Below are positions 53,374 through 63,596 of a DNA stretch of 64,000 nt, in pieces. The notes under the pieces were generated by a model. The model was not told the DNA's origin, searched no databases, and saw only the letters and a list, made by a program, of their open reading frames with translations. Each line of letters begins with the position of its first letter. Within the stretch, counting starts at the first letter, position 1. This DNA is from Bacteroidetes bacterium UBA5697 (GTDB lineage Bacteria; Bacteroidota; Bacteroidia; B-17B0; Aurantibacillaceae), in NCBI GenBank assembly GCA_002420145.1, contig DIHL01000031.1, forward strand, positions 1-64,000, read 5' to 3'. Both the position numbers and the translations under genes were made by a program.

Positions 53374-55551
53374 TTAAACTCTCACGCCTATAATTGTAAT
53401 ATCATCTACCTGCTCGGTATTACCCATCCATTCAATTAGGATATCTTTTAAAGCTAATTGTTGTTCGTTAGTTGGCTTATGAGCAATAGAAATCAAAAGC
53501 TCTTTTAATTTCTTATACAAAAACTTTTTACCTTTTGGTCCGCCAAACTGGTCGGGAAAACCATCGGTTAAGGTATATATCATATCTCCTTTTTGTAATT
53601 CAATTTCATGTTGAGTAAAAGAAACAGAGTCTCTATCGTGTTTCCCTACTGGTATTTTATCGGGAGAGAGTTCTATTAATTGATTGGTAGCTGAGCCTGT
53701 CGAAGCTCGAACAATCCAAATGGGATTATTTGCTGCCGCATAGGTTAGTTTGGTTTTGTCTTTATTAAATGAAATCAAACTACAATCCATTCCATCCTTT
53801 CCGCCTTCAACGCTTCCATCTTTTTTTAAACGTTGTATAATCGTCTGGCGTGTGTGATTTAATATTTCTGCTGGCTCATTAATACCTAACTCTACTGCCC
53901 TTTCAAGTGATGATGTATTTAACAAACTCATAATAGCCCCTGGCACACCGTGTCCTGTACTATCGGCTGTTACTAAAGCAAAGTTTCCATTATGTAAAGT
54001 ATGCGCCCAATAAAAATCGCCACTTACCACATCTTTTGGTTGAAATAATACAAAGTAATCTTTTAGGTTTTCATTCAATTGTTCTTTGGTTGCTAAAAAA
54101 CTACGCTGAATACGTTCTGCATAATTGATACTATCTGTTATTTCTCGGTGTTTTCCTTCAACCATGTTTTTTTGAATAGTGATAATTTTATTTTGTCTAT
54201 TCGTTACCCTAAAGCGATTAATAATAAATCCGGAAAAAATAAGAACTAAAACCAAGCCACCATATAAGGCATAGCTCTTTATGTTCGCTTGTTTAATTTG
54301 TTCTTGTTGCAATGAAATTTCCGCATCTTTTATTTTTTGTTCGCTAAAATGCTTTACGCTATCCGCAGTAGCTTTTTTCTCAAATTCAAAGTTCAATTCA
54401 GAACGTAATGTTCTTTTAGTATTTTCTTGATTAAACAAACTATCTCTGGTTGAGATAAATAATTGATATTCTATATAAGCTTTTTCCCAATTTCTCTTAA
54501 GATTATACAGTTTATTTAATGAATAATGCTGTTCTTTTTCAGTATTTAAATCTTCTGCTTCTTTGGCTAAAACTAATGCTTCTTTTAAAAAAGATTCTGC
54601 TTCATTTAGTTTTTTCTGTTCAATATATATAGCACCAATCGCTCCTTTCAATCTAGCCACCCCAGCTTTATCATCTAACTCTTTAGCAATTACTAAAGCT
54701 TTTTCAATAAACTCCAATGCTTTAGAATAATCTTTTTTATTCTGATAAACAGATCCAATATTCCCTAATGTATTTACTACTTGTAGTTTAAACTGCATAG
54801 TTTCTGCCATACTAAGTGATTTAAAATAATACTCTAAAGCTTTATCATATTCTTTCATATGATTATAAACCAATCCAATATTACCTAAATCAGCAGCAAC
54901 ACTGCGACTGTTATTTGTTTTTTCAGCAAGACGTAATGCCTTAAAATAATAAGTTAATGCCTTTTTATTTTCTGAAATAGCTTGATATACATTTCCAATA
55001 TTTGCTAAATGAATGGCTGATATATTTTCTAAATGAAGTTCTTCTGTTAATTTTAAAGCGCCAAAGTAATTTTCTAAGGCTCTCGAATAATTACCTTGAT
55101 CTTTAAACACATTGCCGATACTACCTAAACATGTTGAAATACCTTTCTTATCTTCAATTTCAATAGCTAATTTTAAAGAATAATTAAAATAATCTAAAGC
55201 TTTTGTTGGATTTCCTATACAACTTTGTACAATACCCATACAGTTATAGCTAGTTGCTTTTTGACGTTTAAAAAAACTAGATTGCATTTTTTTAGCAGTT
55301 GACAATTTAAGATCTTCAAAAACTAATGCTTGATTTGCAACACTATCAGCCATCTCATAGTCTCCTATAAATATTAATTCACGACTAAGGGAATTGTATG
55401 CCTTTACTAGAGTTGTATCTGTTGAATAAACAGATGGTTTTGCTACAATGCTTGCGCATAATTTTCTTAGTGAGTCAATTTTGTGATTTTGAGAGTGGAG
55501 AGTAACACTCAAAGTGAAAAAAAATAAAAAATAAAAACGTGTGTTACTCAT
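53374..55551 (-). CDS. TPR-repeat membrane protein with SpoIIE (PP2C-type) phosphatase domain
   Basis: 725 residues from the ATG at 55551; an upstream ATG adds 12 residues before the clear signal peptide (MSNTRFYFLFFFTLSVTLHSQ). About seven TPR units follow (repeats of the form LGNIGNVYxxxxxYxKALEYxxKAL, roughly 70-360), then a coiled segment, one membrane span at 427-448 and a cytoplasmic SpoIIE phosphatase from about 474. Metal-binding acids are in VVSGDFYWA, TADSTGHGVPGA, LTDGFPDQ and VDDITII. Such proteins sense a periplasmic signal and dephosphorylate an anti-sigma antagonist or similar protein. No partner kinase or anti-sigma factor is adjacent. Confidence 0.92.
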   Translation of the reverse strand: MSNTRFYFLFFFTLSVTLHSQNHKIDSLRKLCASIVAKPSVYSTDTTLVKAYNSLSRELIFIGDYEMADSVANQALVFEDLKLSTAKKMQSSFFKRQKATSYNCMGIVQSCIGNPTKALDYFNYSLKLAIEIEDKKGISTCLGSIGNVFKDQGNYSRALENYFGALKLTEELHLENISAIHLANIGNVYQAISENKKALTYYFKALRLAEKTNNSRSVAADLGNIGLVYNHMKEYDKALEYYFKSLSMAETMQFKLQVVNTLGNIGSVYQNKKDYSKALEFIEKALVIAKELDDKAGVARLKGAIGAIYIEQKKLNEAESFLKEALVLAKEAEDLNTEKEQHYSLNKLYNLKRNWEKAYIEYQLFISTRDSLFNQENTKRTLRSELNFEFEKKATADSVKHFSEQKIKDAEISLQQEQIKQANIKSYALYGGLVLVLIFSGFIINRFRVTNRQNKIITIQKNMVEGKHREITDSINYAERIQRSFLATKEQLNENLKDYFVLFQPKDVVSGDFYWAHTLHNGNFALVTADSTGHGVPGAIMSLLNTSSLERAVELGINEPAEILNHTRQTIIQRLKKDGSVEGGKDGMDCSLISFNKDKTKLTYAAANNPIWIVRASTGSATNQLIELSPDKIPVGKHDRDSVSFTQHEIELQKGDMIYTLTDGFPDQFGGPKGKKFLYKKLKELLISIAHKPTNEQQLALKDILIEWMGNTEQVDDITIIGVRV

Positions 55552-55718
55552 AAACGGAGGAATATAAATACTAAAAACTGTAATCAATATATGATTGACA
55601 CTCTTTTATCAAATATAATAATTAATACAATAGTACAATAAGCTTCTAATATAGAATCGAATATATTTAGTCGAAATAGTCAAAAAGAAAATAATAAACC
55701 ATGCTCTATTATTAAACA

Positions 55719-55750
55719 AAACTCCCTCTGTTAAACAACAGAGGGAGTTT
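55719..55750 (-). terminator. Aconitase terminator
   Basis: Fourteen-base perfect arms (55719-55732 and 55737-55750) around a four-base loop, with A/T flanks, downstream of the minus-strand acn stop. Confidence 0.85.
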
Positions 55751-55760
55751 TAAATCTCAG

Positions 55761-55792
55761 ACACCATCAGGTTTTAAAAACCTGACAGGTGT
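55761..55792. repeat. CAGGTTTTAAAAACCTG palindrome
   Basis: ACACC(A)TCAGGTTTT and AAAACCTGACAGGTGT pair around a one-base centre. It lies between the acn stop and the acn terminator. The ACCTGTCAGGTTTT-type palindrome is one I associate with dispersed repeats in this phylum. Confidence 0.5.
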
Positions 55793-55801
55793 GAATTTAT
55801 T

Positions 55802-58069
55802 TTATGCTTTTACGCTCGCACGAATAATATTTAAAGCGCCGCCAGCTTTAAACCACTCAATTTGTTGAGCATTATAGCTATGGTTTACTTTAAATTCTTC
55901 TTTGCTACCATCAGCATGCGTTAATGCAATAGTTAACGGTACACCTGGTGTAAAGCTTGTTAGTCCTAATACATCAATGGTATCGTCTTCTTTAATTTTA
56001 TCGTAATCAGCAGGGTTAGCAAATGTGATTCCTAACATACCTTGTTTCTTTAAGTTTGTTTCGTGAATACGAGCAAAAGATTTTACTAATACTACTTTCA
56101 CACCTAAATGACGAGGCTCCATCGCTGCATGCTCACGAGATGAACCCTCACCATAGTTTTCATCGCCTACAACAATAGACCCAATGTTTTGAGCTTTGTA
56201 GGCACGCTGAACAACTGGTACGCCAGCATATTCACCTGTAATTTGGTTTTTAACCGAATCCGTTTTGTCGTTAAATGCATTGACAGCACCAATTAACATG
56301 TTGTTTGAAATGTTATCTAAGTGACCACGGAATTTTAACCATGGACCAGCCATAGAGATATGATCTGTTGTACACTTACCTTTAGCCTTAATTAATAATT
56401 TTAAGCCTTTAAAGTCAACACCATTCCAAGCGGCGAATGGATCTAATAATTGTAAACGCTTAGAAGTTGGTTCAACTAAAACTTGAACTTTACTTCCGTC
56501 TGCTGCTGGAGCTTGGTAACCTGCATCTTCTACAGCAAAGCCTTTTGGAGGTAATTCGTAACCAGTTGGTTCATCTAATTTTACTTGTTCACCTTTATCG
56601 TTAGTTAATGTATCTTTTAAAGGATTGAAACTTAAATCACCGGCGATAGCCATTGCTGCAACTATTTCAGGAGAGGCAACAAATGCATACGTATTTGGAT
56701 TTCCATCCGCACGTTTCGCAAAGTTACGGTTGAAAGAATGGATGATTGTATTTTTTTCTTGTTTCTCAGCACCTACTCTATCCCACATACCAATACATGG
56801 TCCGCAAGCATTAGTAAATACAGTTGCACCAACTTGATTAAACACATCTAAGAAACCGTCACGCTCAATCGTGTAACGAATTTGCTCAGAACCTGGATTA
56901 ATCATAAACTCTGCTTTAGATTTTAAACCTTTAGCAGAAACTTGTTTTGCTAATGATACCGCACGAGAAATATCTTCGTAAGAAGAGTTTGTACAAGAAC
57001 CTATTAAACCTGCTTCAATTTTTAAAGGCCAACCATTTGCAATAGCTGCTTCTTTTAATTTTGAAATAGGAGTTGCTAAATCTGGTGTAAAAGGTCCGTT
57101 TACATACGGCTCTAATTCAGATAAATTGATTTCAATAACTTCGTCAAAATATTTAGAAGGATTTGCATACACTTCTGCATCACCTGTTAAATGTTCTTTA
57201 ATACCATCTGCCAAAGCAGCTACATCAGCACGTCCAGTTGCTTTTAAGTAACGGCTCATGCTTTCGTCATAACCAAATGTAGAAGTGGTTGCACCAATTT
57301 CTGCACCCATGTTACAAATTGTACCTTTACCAGTACAAGATAAACTAATAGCACCTTCACCAAAATATTCAACTACTTTATCAGTACCACCTTTTACAGT
57401 TAAGATACCAGCTACTTTTAAAATAACGTCTTTAGCACTTGCCCATCCGTTTAATTTACCAGTTAATTTAATACCAATTAATTTTGGCATTTTTAGTTCC
57501 CAAGGTAAACCAGCCATTACATCGCAAGCATCAGCTCCACCAACACCAATAGCAATCATACCTAAACCACCAGCATTTACTGTGTGAGAATCGGTACCTA
57601 TCATCATTCCACCAGGGAACGCGTAATTTTCTAAAACAATTTGATGAATGATACCAGCTCCTGGTTTCCAGAAACCAATACCATATTTATTAGACACAGA
57701 CGCTAAGAAATTAAATACTTCTTCGCTTTCATGTTTTGCTCTATCTAAATCCGTAGCCGCTCCAACTTTTGCTTGAATTAAGTGATCACAATGAACAGAT
57801 GAAGGAACCGCTACCGTTGGACGTCCAGCTTGCATAAATTGCAATAAAGCCATTTGTGCTGTAGCATCTTGCATAGCCACTCTATCAGGATTAAAATCAA
57901 CGTAAGACGAACCGCGAGGGTAATCCGTTAATTTCATATCAGCATCTAAATGCGAGTACAAGATTTTTTCTGCTAAAGTTAGTGGGCGACCTAAGGTTTT
58001 ACGAGCTGCTTCAATGCGCGCTGGCATGTTAGCGTAAACCTTCTTAATCATTTCAATGTCAAATGCCAT
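55802..58069 (-). CDS. acn: Aconitate hydratase
   Basis: 755 residues, the mitochondrial-type aconitase length. It interconverts citrate and isocitrate in the TCA cycle. Cluster cysteines and active-site motifs are in GLIGSCTNSSYEDISRA and TNACGPCIGMWDR, the nearby HQIVLENYAFPGGMMIGTDSHT supplies substrate contacts, and the swivel domain has GDENYGEGSSREHAAMEPRH. A palindrome and a hairpin terminator follow. The sequence is complete. Confidence 0.96.
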   Translation of the reverse strand: MAFDIEMIKKVYANMPARIEAARKTLGRPLTLAEKILYSHLDADMKLTDYPRGSSYVDFNPDRVAMQDATAQMALLQFMQAGRPTVAVPSSVHCDHLIQAKVGAATDLDRAKHESEEVFNFLASVSNKYGIGFWKPGAGIIHQIVLENYAFPGGMMIGTDSHTVNAGGLGMIAIGVGGADACDVMAGLPWELKMPKLIGIKLTGKLNGWASAKDVILKVAGILTVKGGTDKVVEYFGEGAISLSCTGKGTICNMGAEIGATTSTFGYDESMSRYLKATGRADVAALADGIKEHLTGDAEVYANPSKYFDEVIEINLSELEPYVNGPFTPDLATPISKLKEAAIANGWPLKIEAGLIGSCTNSSYEDISRAVSLAKQVSAKGLKSKAEFMINPGSEQIRYTIERDGFLDVFNQVGATVFTNACGPCIGMWDRVGAEKQEKNTIIHSFNRNFAKRADGNPNTYAFVASPEIVAAMAIAGDLSFNPLKDTLTNDKGEQVKLDEPTGYELPPKGFAVEDAGYQAPAADGSKVQVLVEPTSKRLQLLDPFAAWNGVDFKGLKLLIKAKGKCTTDHISMAGPWLKFRGHLDNISNNMLIGAVNAFNDKTDSVKNQITGEYAGVPVVQRAYKAQNIGSIVVGDENYGEGSSREHAAMEPRHLGVKVVLVKSFARIHETNLKKQGMLGITFANPADYDKIKEDDTIDVLGLTSFTPGVPLTIALTHADGSKEEFKVNHSYNAQQIEWFKAGGALNIIRASVKA

Positions 58070-58226
58070 AATATTTAAGATTTAAGAGTTGTGATTTTAG
58101 ATTTAAAATTGCGTCACGAATTTACGAAATAAATACCTTTTTTAAGGTATAATAGCACAAAAAGTTTATGAAATATTTTAGAACATTGAATTTCAGATGA
58201 ATGACAAAAGTTAGTTAAAAACAAAA

Positions 58227-58260
58227 AAACAGCTATCTAACCTAAGTTAAACAGCTGTTT
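58227..58260. terminator. Terminator after the DUF3276 gene
   Basis: AAACAGCT and AGCTGTTT arms around an 18-base spacer, with an A7 run and TTT outside. It lies between the minus-strand DUF3276 stop (58287) and acn. Confidence 0.6.
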
Positions 58261-58286
58261 CAAGTTAATCACAAAGTGGATATTTA

Positions 58287-58631
58287 TTATTTTCCTAAAT
58301 CATCAAAGTTCACATCCTCAGAACTTGGCGATGCTCCGTCATTTGAATAAGCCTCTCTCTCAACGATTGGAGGAGCATTTTCCTTAATCACTTCAATAGA
58401 CTCGTTTAAACCTTCCATAAATTTTTCGAAGTCTTCTTTATATAAAAAGATTTTATGCTTTTCGTAAGTAAACTTGCCATCAGTACCAAAACGCTTCTTA
58501 CTCTCAGTAATGGTTAGGTAATAGTCGTTTCCTCTTGTCGATTTCACATCAAAAAAATACGTGCGTTTTCCAGCTTTCACTGCTTTAGAAAATAAATCTT
58601 CTCGTTCTGTTCTTTCTATCTCTTCAGACAT
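58287..58631 (-). CDS. DUF3276 PUR-domain nucleic-acid-binding protein
   Basis: 114 residues, cytoplasmic. The single PUR-alpha/beta-like module starts at LFSKAVKAGKRTYFFDVKSTRGNDYYLTI-type strands and continues with TESKKRFGTDGKFTYEKHKIFLYKEDFEKF, followed by an acidic, disordered C-terminus ending NFDDLGK. Bacterial PUR-domain proteins bind single-stranded DNA or RNA; in vivo roles in Bacteroidota are not settled. Monocistronic. Confidence 0.88.
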   Translation of the reverse strand: MSEEIERTEREDLFSKAVKAGKRTYFFDVKSTRGNDYYLTITESKKRFGTDGKFTYEKHKIFLYKEDFEKFMEGLNESIEVIKENAPPIVEREAYSNDGASPSSEDVNFDDLGK

Positions 58632-58742
58632 ATATCTTATTTTTTAGTACATAACAAATATTTACATTTTTTGTTGAAACTTTTCATCGTGTTGAAAATT
58701 AGTTGATAAATATCAGATTCCTCAAAAATATCATTTAAGCAT

Positions 58743-58776
58743 AAAAAAAGCCCCTCATTGCTGAAGGGCTTTTTTA
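58743..58776. terminator. Terminator after the M43 protease gene
   Basis: AAAAAGCCC and GGGCTTTTT form the base of an imperfect hairpin just past the minus-strand stop at 58797. Confidence 0.8.
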
Positions 58777-58796
58777 TTTGTCTTTTATCCTTAAGA

Positions 58797-60953
58797 TTAT
58801 TGAATAATTAATTTTTTAGAAACACGTTGATTATTCACGTCAATATTTACAATATAAACACCTGATGCTAAATTACCATTAGCATTTACAGTATGATTAA
58901 TGTGTCCATTATTATCAGGAGTCACTATGTGTGTTTCCAACACTCTTCCCATCAAATCCACTAAACTAATTGTTGCTTTCTCGTTGGTATTAATATTAAA
59001 ATCTAGTATAGAAGAAGACTCTGTTGGATTAGGATAAATAGCTAATTCCATTGATTTTTCTAATTCTGTAATATCTGTTACAACATTCCCTGTAATATTA
59101 ATTTGGTCGATATAAATATTATTTGATCTACCTACCGTAGCATCACTTCTAAAATAGAAACGGAATTTAACGCTTGGTTTATTATTTAAAGCTGTTAATA
59201 AAGAAGGGGTGATAGTTTTCAGAATCCATTGAGCATTTGTAGGAACAAATGCAGTTGTTGTGGTTCCTCCTGATGCAGCTGCCATGGCAGCTGTTGAAGG
59301 AACCCCTAATACATTTGACCAAGTTCCGCCACAATCTAAAGAGTATTGTATTCTAAAGGTATCTGCTTGTGTTGCCAATCGTTTTGCATAAGCGTAATAG
59401 TACGAAATTGTTACACTGGTTGTATTTGCAAAATTATATATCTGAGTTTCGAATACATCTAAATGACCAGGAGTACTAGTAACAGATGCGTTATTGATAT
59501 AGATACTTTTTGTTGTAGAGTTAGCACCTTTTGTTGTATTTTGAATCCAAGTTACAGAGCCTGCGTTACTATTAGTAACTGTTAAACTTGATGGCAAAGT
59601 AGCACCTTCAAAATCAAATTGAGCTGGAGCAAGTATCCCTGTTGTTCCGTTTACAACAGATACGTATGATGTTTTATTCATTGTATTTGAACCTACAGAA
59701 TTTGTAGCTGTTAAACTAACTGAATAAGTTCCTGGAGTGGCGTATGATACAACTTGTGAAGTTGATGTAGATGTTGCTGGATTACCTCCTTGAAATGTCC
59801 AATTTACACCACCTGATGTTCCAACTTGACTTAAACTAGTATAAGTAAATGAATTACCGGCGCAGTTAATGACTTTATTAGCATTGAAATCAGCAACTGG
59901 AGTACATGTATACCCACCAGTGATACCAGTAGCTAAATAGTTAGTATTTGTCCATAAATTGCTTCTCCCTGCTGTTGCACTTGTAATAGCAGTTCTCATA
60001 CGAGTAATTTGCCCTTGAGTAAACATTTTAGGACAAGATGCATAATCCATAATATTTTCAACATTATCATTAGTGGAAGCGTCACAAGCATTACCACCAA
60101 CACTTGCTGGACAAGTACTAAAGTGACCTTCTGTTAAAGGAGTATCACCAACATTATCATTTCCACAGCTTACGCCTGGTTGATTGGTACTACCCCAAAT
60201 ATGTAATAAGTTTAACCAATGACCAATTTCATGACTTAATGTTCTTGAATCTCTTGGGTCTGATTGTCCTAATAACCCTTTTAAATAAACAATGGCATCA
60301 GCACTTGTACTTGGAGCACTTCCTGGTAGGTAAGTGTATCCTCCAATATATGATCCTGTTGGAGGACAAGGACTAGATGGACCAGAAATACAATCAACAA
60401 TATATACATTTAAATACTGATTAGTTGGCCAACGGTTTGTACCTACTCCAGAATAATTATACGCTGGACTAGTTTGACTCCAATAAATACTTTCGTTATT
60501 ATGGCGAATAATACCATTAGTACATTTTCCTGTTGGGTCTTTCTGAGCCAAAGCAAATCTAATTTCAACATCTTTATATAAAGATTTAAATGCTGGGCTA
60601 ATAGAACCTGTATCACTTCCTAATCTGGCAAAATCTTTATTAACATTTGCCATAAAATCGATAAATACTTGATCTGAGACAACTTGAGGGCCCATAATAT
60701 GAAAAACAACAGGTACGGTATAAACAGTTGCTGCCATTTTTTTATTCGAGTGATCTGTTATTGCTTGCTGATAATCCAACTCAAATTGAGCTTGGCTAGC
60801 TTCATACTTTTGTTTTAAAGAAGGATCTGCTTTAAAACTTTGTTCCATGACATCAAATGTAGCACATGGAATCATCTTTGATTTATCTAATTGAGCAAAA
60901 GTACTAGTGCTCATCATTGATAAAGCAAAGGCAGTAAGTAATTGTTTTTTCAT
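58797..60953 (-). CDS. M43-family secreted zinc metalloprotease with T9SS domain
   Basis: 718 residues with a signal peptide (ending STSTFAQ). The metzincin motif HEIGHWLNLLHIWG gives zinc ligands His241, His245 and His251 with catalytic Glu242, and the Met-turn is NIMDYASC. Four Cys near the site (VSCGNDN, STCPAS, NACDAS) are typical of pappalysin-like proteases. A PKD-type domain follows (INCAGNSFTYTS...VSLTATNSVG), then a MAM-like sandwich and a T9SS type A domain from AIYPNPTESS to SKKLIIQ. Likely exported and surface-bound to degrade proteins. Confidence 0.94.
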   Translation of the reverse strand: MKKQLLTAFALSMMSTSTFAQLDKSKMIPCATFDVMEQSFKADPSLKQKYEASQAQFELDYQQAITDHSNKKMAATVYTVPVVFHIMGPQVVSDQVFIDFMANVNKDFARLGSDTGSISPAFKSLYKDVEIRFALAQKDPTGKCTNGIIRHNNESIYWSQTSPAYNYSGVGTNRWPTNQYLNVYIVDCISGPSSPCPPTGSYIGGYTYLPGSAPSTSADAIVYLKGLLGQSDPRDSRTLSHEIGHWLNLLHIWGSTNQPGVSCGNDNVGDTPLTEGHFSTCPASVGGNACDASTNDNVENIMDYASCPKMFTQGQITRMRTAITSATAGRSNLWTNTNYLATGITGGYTCTPVADFNANKVINCAGNSFTYTSLSQVGTSGGVNWTFQGGNPATSTSTSQVVSYATPGTYSVSLTATNSVGSNTMNKTSYVSVVNGTTGILAPAQFDFEGATLPSSLTVTNSNAGSVTWIQNTTKGANSTTKSIYINNASVTSTPGHLDVFETQIYNFANTTSVTISYYYAYAKRLATQADTFRIQYSLDCGGTWSNVLGVPSTAAMAAASGGTTTTAFVPTNAQWILKTITPSLLTALNNKPSVKFRFYFRSDATVGRSNNIYIDQINITGNVVTDITELEKSMELAIYPNPTESSSILDFNINTNEKATISLVDLMGRVLETHIVTPDNNGHINHTVNANGNLASGVYIVNIDVNNQRVSKKLIIQ

Positions 60954-61043
60954 TTTGTGTATGCTTTGTGTTTGTAGTTTGTTTACTAAAGTTAAGACAT
61001 TTATATTAAAAAGTCAAGTAATCAAATATAAATGTCAATTCTG

Positions 61044-61970
61044 TTATTTTTTTGGATTTATGTCTAATTGATTCAATCCCATCATTTGTTTCATCGTTTT
61101 ATCCATTCCTTCAACGCTTCCATCCAAAAAGATGACATTTCCTTTGCCTTCTTGGGCGAAATTTTTAATTGCTTCTGTCCACATACTAAATAAAATTAAC
61201 GAAGAATCTAATTTTGCCTCTTCCATTTCTTTAGCAGCGCCAGCCATACCTTTAGCTACTTCTTGACGGAATAAGGCAATACCCTCCCCTTTTAATTGAG
61301 AAGCATCTTTCTCGGCTTGTGCCGAAATTTTAATAAAATTACCCTCAGCTTCTGCTGCTTTTGTTCTTGTAATTAATAAGGCCTGTCCTTCATTTTCGGC
61401 AGCAGCCTTTAAGTTATTACTAGCTACTACTTTAGCCATTGAGCGCATTACTTCTTCATCAAACGTAATATCATTTAATTGTAAATCAATTAAATGATAT
61501 CCCCACTCTTCCAACATCACATCTAATTGTTCTTTCACTGCCTCAACAATATCTCTTCGCAATGATAAAACTTCTGATTGTTTTTTAGTAGCCACAAATG
61601 CTCTTACCGAACCTTCGATGGAACGAACTAAAGCTTGCATTAAGTTTTTATCATCCACAAACTTAAAGGCTACATTTTTAATAGATTCCTCTTGTTGATT
61701 AACTACAGCATATAACAACATGGCTGTAAAATTTACATTAGCTTGATCAATGGTAACTGCTTGAAAGCCTAACTCCGCACTGCGGTTTTGAATAGAGATT
61801 TTTTTGTATACTTTTTCAATAAAAGGAATCTTCATACTCAAACCTGGAGTTAAAATTCTTCTATACTTTCCAAATACAGTAATAACGGCTACAGTTCCTT
61901 GTTGCACTGTTACAAAACTTAAAAAAATCAATAATAATCCGAAGACTATAATAAAAATAAAGAATGGCAT
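61044..61970 (-). CDS. SPFH/band-7 (stomatin-like) protein
   Basis: 308 residues. One N-terminal membrane helix (about 2-20) is followed by the SPFH domain (TVQQGTVAVITVFGKYRRILTPG, IQNRSAELGF, and KQLDVMLEEWG-like turns) and a long helical tail with AAENEGQALLITRTKAAEAEG. Such proteins form membrane microdomain scaffolds that can regulate proteases and channels. No partner NfeD gene is adjacent. Probably faces the cytoplasm or periplasm as an oligomeric ring. Confidence 0.9.
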   Translation of the reverse strand: MPFFIFIIVFGLLLIFLSFVTVQQGTVAVITVFGKYRRILTPGLSMKIPFIEKVYKKISIQNRSAELGFQAVTIDQANVNFTAMLLYAVVNQQEESIKNVAFKFVDDKNLMQALVRSIEGSVRAFVATKKQSEVLSLRRDIVEAVKEQLDVMLEEWGYHLIDLQLNDITFDEEVMRSMAKVVASNNLKAAAENEGQALLITRTKAAEAEGNFIKISAQAEKDASQLKGEGIALFRQEVAKGMAGAAKEMEEAKLDSSLILFSMWTEAIKNFAQEGKGNVIFLDGSVEGMDKTMKQMMGLNQLDINPKK

Positions 61971-62036
61971 AGTTTTTAATATTTAAATTGTTTACGTAAA
62001 TTTAGTCATCCAAAGCAATAAACAAAATATTATTTT

Positions 62037-63095
62037 ATGAACGGTATTTCTCGTTTACTAATAGCAATAGTATTATGTTTTGTTTCCAATTTTGGATTCT
62101 CCCAAAAAGATACCGCAAAAGCAAAAAATGCAGAAGCCGACCTTTACAAAACAGCTTGTAAACTAATGGATTCTGCTAAATATAAAGAATCCATCGTTTT
62201 ATTTAAAAAAGCGATTAAACTAAAACCCGATTATATTGAAGCCTATAATAAAATGGCTTTAGCCAAAATTAAAACTCAGGATTATAAAGGTGCCGAAAAA
62301 GATTTACAAGCTGCTGTAAAAATTACTCCTGATAATTTTGAGAGTCAAAAAACAATGGGCATTTTGTATTATGAAACAAAAAAAATGAAAGAAGCGAAAG
62401 CTTGTTTAGATTCGGCATTAGCTTTAAATAATGAGGATGTTGAATTACTCTATTACAGGGCTAAATTAATGTTTGATGGAAAGGCATATAAAAACGCGCT
62501 AGATGTTTGTGCTGCAGCTATTGAGATTAATCCAAAATATTTAGACATCTTGTTTTTGAAAGGTGAGATAAGATTTGTCATGAAAGATTATGCCTATTGT
62601 ATAAAAGATTTGAACGAAGCTATCAAACTAATGCCTGCTACTAATCCCAATTATAATGCTTATAAAACCAGAGCTAAAGCCCGATTTGAAGTAGGTGATT
62701 ATAAAAACGCAGTGAATGATTGGAATGTATATTTAGAGGCTTTTCCTGAAGAAGAAACAGCACTCGTTGCAAGAGGAGCTTGTAAAATTGAAACAGGAGA
62801 TTATACAGGAGCCATTGTTGATTTGGATGCTGCTATTAAACTAAATCCAAAAAATCCTGTAAGTTATAATTACAGAGGAGTTGCTAAAGGAGAAAACAAA
62901 CAATTTGTTGAAGCCTTAAAAGACTTTGATTACTCTATCAAACTTAAATTTGATTATGCTGGTGCTTTTGTAAACAGGGCTGCTATAAAATTTGCTAGTA
63001 AAGATAAACGTGGGGCCTGCGAAGATTTAAATAAAGCAGATAGTTTAGGCGACGAAATGGCTATTAAACTCATTGAAACTTATTGTAAACATTAA
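62037..63095 (+). CDS. Secreted TPR-repeat protein
   Basis: 352 residues with a signal peptide (ending NFGFSQ). About eight to nine TPR units cover the rest, for example YKESIVLFKKAIKLKPDYIEAY near 50-70 and YTGAIVDLDAAIKLNPKNPVSY near 250. These are protein-interaction superhelices; the partner is unknown. The C-terminus carries a short Sel1/TPR-like cap with GACEDLNKADSLGD. It is monocistronic. Confidence 0.88.
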   Translation: MNGISRLLIAIVLCFVSNFGFSQKDTAKAKNAEADLYKTACKLMDSAKYKESIVLFKKAIKLKPDYIEAYNKMALAKIKTQDYKGAEKDLQAAVKITPDNFESQKTMGILYYETKKMKEAKACLDSALALNNEDVELLYYRAKLMFDGKAYKNALDVCAAAIEINPKYLDILFLKGEIRFVMKDYAYCIKDLNEAIKLMPATNPNYNAYKTRAKARFEVGDYKNAVNDWNVYLEAFPEEETALVARGACKIETGDYTGAIVDLDAAIKLNPKNPVSYNYRGVAKGENKQFVEALKDFDYSIKLKFDYAGAFVNRAAIKFASKDKRGACEDLNKADSLGDEMAIKLIETYCKH

Positions 63096-63185
63096 AATGA
63101 AGAGAATCATGTTATTTGTTGTTGGTTGTTTGAAAACAGATTATCTTTATATCCAACAACACATCTCAAATAACCAATAACTTTT

Positions 63186-63596
63186 ATGAGAACCGCCGTA
63201 TTTAGAAAAGCTAACTTTAACTCCGCTCATCGTTTAAATAATCCCTTGTTTGACGAAAAAACAAATGATGAATTATTTGGTTTATGCAATAATCCAAATT
63301 ATCACGGGCATAATTACGACTTAATCGTAAAAGTAGTTGGCGAAGTTGACCCTGTTACTGGTTATGTATTTGATATGAAAATATTGAGTGATATTATTAA
63401 AGATGAAATTATTGAACGCTTTGATCATAAGAATTTAAATCTTGACACTATCGAATTTAAAACCTTAATTCCAACTGCCGAAAATATAGCTCGTGTTATT
63501 TACGATATTTTAAGACTTAAAATAGATTCTAAGTTTGAAATTGAAATTACACTTTACGAAACACCTCGTAATTATGTTGTATATCCAATTAAATAA
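63186..63596 (+). CDS. queD: 6-carboxytetrahydropterin/6-pyruvoyl tetrahydropterin synthase-like enzyme
   Basis: 136 residues. Zinc-binding His15 in FNSAHRL and His40/His42 in NYHGHNY and the catalytic Cys34 in FGLCNNPN are all present, with the DMKILSDI and DHKNLNLD motifs of the fold. It converts dihydroneopterin triphosphate into 6-carboxytetrahydropterin for queuosine, or into a pterin product; the family alone does not separate these. Its last base overlaps the start codon of the dipeptidase gene. Confidence 0.92.
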   Translation: MRTAVFRKANFNSAHRLNNPLFDEKTNDELFGLCNNPNYHGHNYDLIVKVVGEVDPVTGYVFDMKILSDIIKDEIIERFDHKNLNLDTIEFKTLIPTAENIARVIYDILRLKIDSKFEIEITLYETPRNYVVYPIK

